Assembly: GCA_973895155.1 (NCBI GenBank)
Contig: OZ316896.1
Span: 7,378,001 to 7,442,000 of the forward strand
DNA from: Marsupella aquatica
Lineage: Eukaryota; Marchantiophyta
Length of the DNA: 64,000 nt
Reading direction: 5' to 3'
Position 1 is the first letter of the stretch. Each line of letters opens with the position of its first letter. Positions 56,613 through 64,000 of the stretch are shown one piece after another. A model generated the notes under the pieces. It was given only the letters and a program-made list of their open reading frames with translations. It was not told the DNA's origin and ran no database searches. The position numbers and the translations under genes are program-made.

Positions 56613-58950
56613 CTTGTCCATTTTTAAGAAGTGGAAGGCCCAGGTGGAGAATCAGACTGAAAACATGGTCAAGTGTTTGGATACATGGGTGAAGAGTTTG
56701 AGGTCAGACAACGGCGAGGAGTACACTTCAATGAAATTTGAAGAGTACTGTTCAGAACAGGGGATAACTCACCATCTCACCACAGTTTATACTCCATAGC
56801 AGAATGGTGTTATTGAGAGGCTCAATCGGACACTATTGGAATGGTCATGAAGTATGTTGAGCCAATCAGGTCTACCACATGAATTTTGGGTAGAAGCTAT
56901 CAATACTGCAACTTATTTGGTAAATCTTTCTCCTTCTAGCGTTATCAATTTCAAAACGCCTTTTGAGATGCGCTATAAGCGGCAAATAGACTAGCATGGC
57001 TTGGTAGTTTTGGAAGTGATGCATATGCTTTCACATCTAAGCTGAATAGGACCAAGTTGGATCCTACCTCCAAGAAATGTATTTTTCTTGGGTACCAGAG
57101 TGATGTGAAAGCCTATAGGCTATGGGATCCTATTGCCTGTAAGCTTGTTGTCAGTAGGGATGTTTTCTTCAATGAATCCAGATTATTGAAGGAGGGAAGA
57201 ATACTCAGGTCTTCCGTACTGACAAAGGAAAATCTCATATCCTGGATCTCGTTGAGGGGGAGATTGGTCATGAGGTGCATGACCGGAGAGGAGTTGCTTC
57301 AATTATGGAGTTGGTTCCTGTGCTAGAGGAACCAAAGGAGTTTGATGATGCTGGTGAGCAACAAGTGGATGTTGCTGAGCTTCAGATTGTACCAGCACAC
57401 ATAGATCAACTGGAGTCATCGGCTAGAAGAACCTTTGGTCGCATTGTACGCCCTTCACCAAGGTATGGATAGTGGGTTGATTCATCTTAGTTGCAAGAGG
57501 AGGATTTTGTTACTGATGAGGAGGGTGATGCATTGATTTTGGAAGAAGGGAAACCTTCTTCATTTCATGAGGCAAGTGCTTCTAAGGAGAAGCAGGAGTG
57601 GACTGCAAGAATGCAAACAAAGATACAATAATTGAAGGACAACAAAACTTGGGAGATTGTCAAGCTGCCTAAGGGACAGCAAGTGGATATACAAGCTGAA
57701 GGATCAATCCACAGGAGGTGGATCAAAGGTCTACAAGGCTAGGTTGGTAGCCAAGGGATTCACACAGGAAAAAGGTGTGGATTACAATGAGGTGTTCTCA
57801 CCAGTTGCTAAGTACTCAACAATACGGCTATTCTCGCGGCTATTGTGTGTGCTTGTTGTTATGTTTGGTCTGCTACTAGATCAAATGGATGTTATCATAG
57901 CTTTCCTCTATGGCACCTTGGAAGAGGTGATCTTCATGAGACAACCACTAGGTTTTGTGAAGAGAGGGCAAGAAGATTTGGTTTGCAAATCGCTGAGATC
58001 CTTATACGGGTTGAAGCAATCACCAAGACAATGGAATAAGCAATTTGATGAGTGGATTCGTGCACAAGGCTTTCACAAGAGCGTATTTGACCCATGTGTG
58101 TATCTTAAATTGGTAAAGAATGTTGTCTTTGGGTTCATTGTTTTAGTACTTTATGTGTATTGACATGCATATTGTGGCCAAGGATAGACCGTCTGAGATT
58201 GTTAAGCTCAAGGCACTGCTTAGTGCAAAGTTTAAGATGAAGGACTTAGGGCCAGCTAAGAGGATTTTGGGTATGGAGATCACTAGGGACTTGGAGGCTG
58301 GTAAACTATGGTTGACACAAGGCAGTTATGCAAGGAAGGTAATTGCAAGGTTCAACATGGGGGATAGCATGCAAGCCAGTAAGTACCCCGTTGACTCCAC
58401 ACTTCAAGTTGTCATCAGCTTTCTATCCTATGGATAAGATAGAGAAGAGGCTGATGCCAAAGGTTCCTTATGACAAGGCAGTGGGGAGTCTCATGTATTT
58501 GATGACTTGCACTAGACTTGATCTTGCCATGGCTATGGGCAAGATGAGCAGGTACATGTCAAATCCAAGGAAGGTACACTGGGAAGCAGTGAAGTGGATT
58601 ATTTGGTACTTGAAGGGTACCATGGATCATGGTCTATTGTTTGATGCACATGCTGATAATGCTAGATCATTGATGGGCTATGTGGATGCTGACTATGCAC
58701 AGGTCTGGATCAGAGGAGATCAATAACACGTTATGTATTCATACTTGGCAGTGGATGCATAAGTTGGAGGTCTACTTTGCAAAAGTGTATTGCTCAGTCT
58801 ACTACAGAAGCAGAGTATGTTACAGCAGCAGAAGCAACAAAGGAAGCAATTTGGTTGGATAGATTGATCACTGAGATGGGATTGCCACAGGGGAATGTAA
58901 AGCTCCATTGTGATAGTCAGAGTGCGCTCCACCTTGCTATGAACCAGGTG
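56613..58950 (+). pseudogene. Copia integrase C-terminus, RT and RNase H, broken
   Basis: After the insertion the frame resumes with SIFKKWKAQVENQTENMVKC. The second catalytic Asp is in LRSDNGEEYTS and the Glu in QNGVIERLNRTLLE, preceded by a stop. From 57057, TSKKCIFLGYQSDVKAYRLW is the usual segment before RT. RT reads KARLVAKGFTQEKGVDYNEV (about 57735), DQMDVIIAFLYG and SLYGLKQSPRQWNKQFDEW. The YVDD box region (near 58155) has a substitution and a frameshift. The frame goes on with GPAKRILGMEITRDLEAGKL, shifts again near 58400, and continues as PYDKAVGSLMYLM. RNase H follows: AQSTTEAEYVTAAEATKEAI and KLHCDSQSALHLAMNQV. It is dead. Confidence 0.93.
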
Positions 58951-58956
58951 ATGGAC

Positions 58957-60463
58957 AGTAGTGGTGGACCTCGCCACCCAGCGCCCTTACCAATCCCAGC
59001 ACATGCGCCTAAGTGCCCTTGGTGCCCGAACGCCTCCACGGAATACCTCGAGCAAGCATCCAAGTGCCTCTAGCACCACCTGCGGCCCCTCCCATACGAA
59101 GCCGCACTTGCTCACCTACATGACCGCTACTCAATGGTCCTCGTTGTCTACACAAGCAACCAAGCACCTCGGTAAGTAACCCCTCCGGATCTAGAACTCG
59201 CCAAGTCTAGCATCCTAACTCAAGCTCAACAGACGTTGGTAAATAGGTCAGCGATAGGTCCTCCCGATGCCATAAGCCGGAACCGGAACCCACGCCCACT
59301 GTCCGTCCAGGACAGCTCCTTCCTTGGGCGCGGCCCGGGTTCCCCCTTGTACCTATCCATCGCCAACTGACCGCCCTGACCTCAGAACATGTTCATGGCC
59401 CAAATAGCGTAGCTTGTCCTAAAGCTTGTCCCAAGCTTGTCTCTACACGCCGGGACCAGAACAGCCCCGACTCTAACAACCGCTCCCAATTTTCCCCACT
59501 GATGGTCGAATGACCGAGCGCCCTTGGGACTCAGCCTCCATACCTACTTGGCCTTGCCTCCCCAATGCAAGCTCCCTTGGGAGGCTGAACGCGGCTTGGC
59601 TACTGTTCGGCAGGATTTGGCAAGCGGGCGAGCTAACACCCGCAAACCATGAGAACCCATGGCACCCTCGGACCCATCTGAGATCAAGAGGGCGTAGCCC
59701 TCCTCAAGAGCTTTCTAACGCACCCAAGAATTCCTCCAACGGAGTTCCCGTTGGAAAGATATCGCCATTTTTGTTTGGTGGTTTCCCTTAGTGTGGCGAC
59801 CGCCGCGGCTCACGACTTCGGCTCGGCCTTAGCCCCCAGGGAGACACCACTCCCCTCATATATGCTTCTGGAGACCTACCACCCCCAGACCAACTTTGGT
59901 CCCTAAACATTTGGCCCCCAACCCGGATCCCATCGCGCATAATGGGTGCGTCACCAACTGGCAACGCCCATAACTTTCTTGATAGGCATCCGCAAGCAGA
60001 GTGCCTTAGCCCGTTGTGACCAGGCCGACCCAGCGCTCATGCCTAGGCCCTCAGGTCTGATCACCGCTCGGGACCCCCGACTGGCCCAATCCGGATCGGG
60101 CCACAACTTGCGCCCCAAGCGTCCGTTGCCAATGGCGTCAACTCCATTGGCCTTGGGCCCAAGAGAAGCTCACTCCCAAGCCCTCAAAACTCAAAGCCCA
60201 TCCCACGGTCCGGACGGCCATCCTTGAGCCCGACCCATTTCCCCTTGACCCTACCAGCCATAGGCTAGTCCAAGTCCTTAATTGTGTGTGTCCCCAGCTT
60301 GGCCCCTTGCCTCGCTAGTGCCATGTCTCATTGCCCACAAGTCTCCCCATGCTAAGTCCTCCCCGGATGGCCTATCCGGGCCTGGACCATAAGGGAGCTT
60401 GGCGTCGGAGTCAGCGACGCCGGAGCTAAGTGTTCAGGTAGTCGAGTTCCGCGACTACAGCAG
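58957..60463. mobile_element. GC-rich LTR-like element, copy 2, inside RNase H
   Basis: A 1.5-kb insertion (58962-60458) splits the Copia RNase H between MNQVMD and VKHIDVRY. It begins TGGTGGACCTCGCC and ends TTCCGCGACTAC. AGTAG (58957-58961) and AGCAG (60459-60463) are the likely 5-bp duplication with one transition. It is much richer in G and C than the host element. It has no convincing ORF and aligns over its right two thirds with 6197-7203. A solo LTR is the best guess. Confidence 0.75.
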
Positions 60464-60653
60464 AGTGAAGCACATTGACGTCAGGTACTATTTTATCAGG
60501 TAGGTTGTGTCTGATAATATGTTTGAGCTAGTCAAGATTGACGGTAAACTCAACTCGGCTGACGCTTTTACCAAAGTGATTCCTTTGGAGAGTTTTTCTA
60601 GACACCATGATGTGTTGCAGGTTTTGAATTGCCTCACAAGTAGGGTTACTTAA
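60464..60653 (+). pseudogene. End of the Copia RNase H
   Basis: The frame resumes with VKHIDVRYYFIR, then a stop, then VKIDGKLNSADAFTKVIPLE, the usual C-terminus of plant Copia polyproteins. It ends at a TAA at 60651-60653. Confidence 0.88.
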
Positions 60654-60823
60654 CATTTGTGTAGATACTGAGATATGCTCTTGCTCATTCCTTGTATAGG
60701 CTATGGCTTAGTTTTTGGTCTACTCTCGTATAAAGAAGGAAAAACCGGTTTGGTTTTTCTTTCCAAAACTTCCTGCTGAGCAATCATATTGGTAGCAGTC
60801 TTTACCCTCCCTAGACCAGAGTC

Positions 60824-60834
60824 AAGGGGGAGAT
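60824..60834 (+). promoter_or_regulatory. Polypurine tract
   Basis: AAGGGGGAGAT directly precedes the LTR start TGTTAGG at 60835, the standard plus-strand primer of plant Copia elements. Confidence 0.85.
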
Positions 60835-61004
60835 TGTTAGGATTTACTCTTAGGTCTAGAGTAACAATTGTACTGTAGTTAAGGCTAACCTTAGTCGCAA
60901 ACTTGGTTAGGTTAGTCATGTTGTGCACACTCTATACCCAAGTGGTGTTTGCTTGGAGAGTGGGAACTCAGGCTCACTGTTACGGAGCTAGTTGAGAGAT
61001 AGAG
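60835..61004 (+). repeat. 3' LTR of the Copia element, truncated
   Basis: It matches the first 170 bases of the 5' LTR and ends abruptly at GAGATAGAG. The remaining 180 bases or so are missing, and sequence of a different element follows. Confidence 0.9.
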
Positions 61005-62095
61005 CCCATCGCAATTGCTATTCCTCCAACATGAGCTTAACTTTGTGGTTCTTATCCCTTTCAATGTACATGCAAGCTTAACACTTATATTGTTTGACTT
61101 GAAGTGTTTAGGGATTTTATACACTTCTAAATTTATTAAGACCCATAATTTGGACCTAAGCTGGGCAAAGTCAGAAGAGGCCAGCAGGCAACATGCAATG
61201 ATGTAGCCCGGCCCAGCCAGGCTAGATGTGAGATAAGAATGTTTATGAAGGAAGGGTTAACTAGCCATAAATTTTCGAATTTTTAAGTTTAAGATCTCAA
61301 ATGAGGCTAAAGAGGGACCTGACGACTACTTTGAAGTGTTATGAGACTTTCAAGCCCATCTGAGGTCAACCCGGATTGATATTAGAGAAGGAGGGTCGAC
61401 CCGGAACTTTTTGTTATAAGCCTGGAATGAGATATAAAGCTTATATCAAGACTCTACTCAACAACAGCTATCCATTGCCAAAGTTTTTAAAACCATAAGT
61501 CAAACACAGGCACGACCACAACAGAATCCGGATATAAGGAAGGAGAGTCGATCCGGCCTCTCACACCTCTCAAAGCCGAACTTAGTAGGTTTTGAGTTCC
61601 CGAGCGCATTAGGCTGTTAAAGCAGTAGAGTGAGGAGGCTCTACCCTTTTGGTAGAGGATCTTGGGTCCGGATTATAGGACCAATCTTGAATTTCTTGAT
61701 GAGAGCCTGGATATGAGGGTACTGACTGAATCGTTGTGAGGGGAATGCCAACTCCGCCGCTGGGAGTGAAGGCAGGAAGTTTGAGATTCTGATCGTGCAT
61801 ACATCGGTGATGACAAGGAAGGCCAGGTCGATCCGGACATCCACATTGCAGGCCTGTTTGAGACTATCTTTGCCCCACGTTCGATGCACCTGAATTCTGA
61901 TTGACGGGATCTTGATCAACGTTTCCAGAAGCGCTTGTCAGTTGATCAGAAATGCCGTAGCCAGGTCGACCCGGACATTTCTACCATTGGTCGACACCGA
62001 AGCGATTGACCATTCTGAAGTCGCAGCATTGTAGAGCTCGCCGACGAGGAGGCAGACCATTTATTGGGAATCCATTTTCTGCTTCGATAAGTCCT
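61005..62095 (+). other. 5' part of an unknown retroelement, decayed
   Basis: A gag-like stretch (FKISNEAKEGPDDYFEVL, then DFQAHLRSTRIDI, about 61285-61385) has stops and frameshifts. The motif GGTCGAYCCGGA recurs at about 61363, 61393, 61545, 61824 and 61963. No LTR boundary or primer site was found. The link to the ORF that follows is inferred from position and shared motif. Confidence 0.4.
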
Positions 62096-63838
62096 ATGGA
62101 GCAAGGGACGGATCCAGCCGGAATGTCCACTTCTCGCGTCTCTAAGGGGCATTCAACCTCAACATCACCTGCACCTACTCCGGTTAAAGCCCCTGTGAGA
62201 CGATCGAAGAGAAAGGAGGTCCCTATTGCCATGAAAATTCTGAGGCCAACTATTCCGGACAGTGAAGCTGAGAAGGTCAAATTGAGGGATTCTTTGCTCA
62301 GGATGGGCTGTGAGTCTCTGATGGAGCTACCCTGGAGTTATCAGAGCGAAGATATGATCAGAGAGATCCGATCCAAGGAGTGTCCGACTGAGTTTAAGGA
62401 TACCTCCAGAGGCCGACCTGAGCGATGGACTCAGATGATGATTGCAGGAGCTTTTGTATTGGAAGATGAAGGAGAAGGTCCAGTGGGAAGAGCTGTCAAT
62501 CTAATCCTTCCTTACTTCAAAGGAGCCATCAACAGTAAGGACGGGTTCAATGTTTCTAAGTGTTTGGATCCTGATCTGAGACGAGTCTTCAGCTTTCTGC
62601 TACCCCTGCTGCACCCTGAGAAGCCAAGAAGAGTTATTGTTGGAGTTGGCTCTACCATTGTTGCTGCTTACAAGGGAGAAAGAAAAGTCAACTGGGCTAA
62701 GCTTATCTTTGATTTGATAAGGAAGTTGGTACAGAACCTATCCAACAAGAGTCCTACTCCCCTATCCTGCTACCTGGTACATCTATATAGCTTTGAAGGA
62801 GTTTTGTTCAGAGAGGAGAAGAAATTACTATTGGCCAAGTACAACTTCATCAAGTATGGAGAGACAGATCCAGATATCACCCAGGCCACCTCTGATGACA
62901 GTGAGGATGAGGAGCCAGCAGAGACAAATCCTCGAAAGACCCAGTCTACTGCCCGGAACCTCGACCCGGACTTTTCCGACCCGGCCTTCGTCGACCCGGC
63001 TGAATGTCCGGATGCACCCGGCCATGCCTCCCAAGACACCCTAGCTGATTTCCAGATCATCTCAGACACGTTCCAGAAGGTGAAGAGGAAGACCACTGTG
63101 ATGGAGAAGGTCATCACCGACATTTTGCAGAAGCTAGGAGTGAAACCAGGGCAGATTCTTGAGAAGATCTCCACCATGAGTGATGCCACAGATAAGAAGA
63201 AGTTGGAGAAGGAGAATTAGTTCCTCAAGAAGAAGGTATCTGAACTCAAACAGCAGTTGGAAAGGAGTAAGAAGAAGAATGAGCTTGAGCATACTCTCCA
63301 ACTCAGTATCACTCAATCTTTGGATCTGATTGAGCCTTTGACTAAGATAGCTTCTCTGGATCTTCTTAAGGCCCAAATTTATGATGAGTATTTGGCCAAG
63401 AACACCACACCCATCCTTTTCTCCAAGATTAACCATTTAGTGGTAGATGTGAGTACCAAGGTGGATGATGCACTTACAGGCCTCTCAAAGACCTGTGAAG
63501 CCTTAAGGGAGATGAGTGACTTGACTACTGAGGAGCTATTAGCTGATACTGAGATTCCTCCCTTTACTACCAGATCTTTCTCTCCTAGTCCTCATGAAGG
63601 AGTCTATTCCACTGGCCCCTCATCACCCCTCAACCCTCCTGGTTTCCCCACTCCCAGTACACACTTCCACTCCCATTCTTACACCTATTCTCATGACCCA
63701 AGTGCCCATCAGGAGAACATGGATATTGACCCGTCCATCCCTTTTACCACTGGCCAGCAGGGAGTTTACCTTCGGCCAGAACCCCTTGCTATGGCCAACC
63801 CTGAGGAGGATCCTTCCCAGAAGATAGGACCTGAATAG
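62096..63838 (+). CDS. Unknown retroelement ORF, split by one in-frame UAG
   Basis: The first ATG in the frame is at 62096. The frame is open from 61961. It runs to a TAG at 63218-63220 (374 codons) and then continues in the same frame without another stop to 63838. The order is: a Ser/Thr/Pro-rich basic N-terminus (PVRRSKRKEVPIAMK); a folded region (about residues 90-260) with RPERWTQMMIAGAFVLED, VFSFLLPLLHPEKPRRVI and NWAKLIFDLIRKLV; an acidic linker (DDSEDEEPAE); a coiled coil interrupted by the UAG (KKKLEKEN before it, FLKKKVSELKQQLE after it); and a Pro/Ser/His-rich tail. The spacing of W, L-P and A-x2-G motifs in the folded region loosely recalls the plant transposon ORFs found with Ty3-type elements. 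That comparison is tentative. The UAG may be a point mutation or a readthrough site. Confidence 0.55.
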
Positions 63839-64000
63839 AACTATATTTAGAGAGTTAGAGCCACATTAGTTTAGACCTAGAAATGGCTATGTAGGCTAGT
63901 ATATGAGTAAGTAGACTCCAGCATTTTGTTGATATATCCATTGTAGTCTCTACTCTATTTTTGACTAGGATAGTTTACTTTTATTTACATACTTCTTTAG
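63839..64000. other. Unassigned end of window
   Basis: AT-rich sequence following the ORF; the element presumably continues beyond the window. Confidence 0.4.

Larger units (their letters stand above)
50521..61004 (+). mobile_element. Ty1-copia retrotransposon with two nested insertions
   Basis: The order is 5' LTR, primer site, long leader, gag, protease, integrase, RT, RNase H, polypurine tract and part of the 3' LTR. This is the Copia order (integrase before RT). The coding part is broken by many stops and frameshifts. Insertions at 54397-56607 and 58962-60458 split integrase and RNase H. Over the 170 bases available, I count about 14 differences and a 4-base gap between the LTRs, nearly all transitions, so the element is old. 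The 3' LTR is cut off at 61004, where another element begins. Confidence 0.93.

Noticed and set aside
58962-60458. Open frames such as 59510-59791 and 59946-60227 within the GC-rich insertion
   Set aside because: They lack conserved domains. The parallel frame in the other copy (6779-6973) shares only loose sequence, and the GC-rich composition lowers stop frequency.

Overview
The window looks like nuclear DNA of a land plant. The evidence is one intact plant-type bHLH transcription factor gene (39961-41577), Ty1-copia retrotransposons primed by the initiator-tRNA site TGGTATCAGAGC, a tRNA-derived SINE and several MITE-like elements. Gene density is about one gene in 64 kb and the repeats are heavily decayed. 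Composition alternates between AT-rich tracts and GC-rich retroelement pieces. Nothing bacterial, organellar or viral is recognisable. The species cannot be read from the sequence. The bHLH domain does not settle whether this is a bryophyte, lycophyte, fern or seed plant.

Layout. 1-5.8 kb: no recognisable gene, three small tandem repeats and a foldback MITE. 5.85-8.4 kb: a MITE with 15-bp perfect terminal repeats, a truncated GC-rich LTR-like element, the RNase H end of a Copia element with its polypurine tract and start of a 3' LTR, then a second MITE. 8.4-17.8 kb: solo LTRs or LTR remnants of at least two families, a SINE with long target duplications, and an internally deleted Copia remnant. 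17.8-21.1 kb: an unusual block in which the palindrome CGATAAATTTATCG or a near match occurs 13 times in 2.3 kb, inside tandem repeats of different periods and with a promoter-like sequence at each side. 22.6-28.0 kb: decayed coding regions of unknown family, probably mobile-element derived.

28-38.5 kb: gene-poor, with one MITE and one (AG)27 microsatellite. 38.6-41.6 kb: candidate promoter, a roughly 1.3 kb leader with tiny upstream ORFs, and the single-exon bHLH gene. 41.6-50.5 kb: no gene, with tandem duplications and a 23-bp-arm hairpin. 50.5-61.0 kb: a decayed Copia element (LTR, PBS, gag, protease, integrase, RT, RNase H, PPT, truncated 3' LTR) carrying two nested LTR-type insertions. 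The first has a perfect 5-bp target duplication; the second has one with a single mismatch. 61-64 kb: part of another element with a long open frame of unknown function split by one in-frame UAG.

The genes do not form a pathway. The bHLH gene is the only likely host gene; nearly everything else that is recognisable is a record of successive transposon insertions. The signals most worth a second look are the GATAAATTTATC palindrome block, the UAG-split retroelement ORF, the unknown protein remnant at 24.4-26.1 kb, and the two GC-rich insertions associated with Copia RNase H regions.
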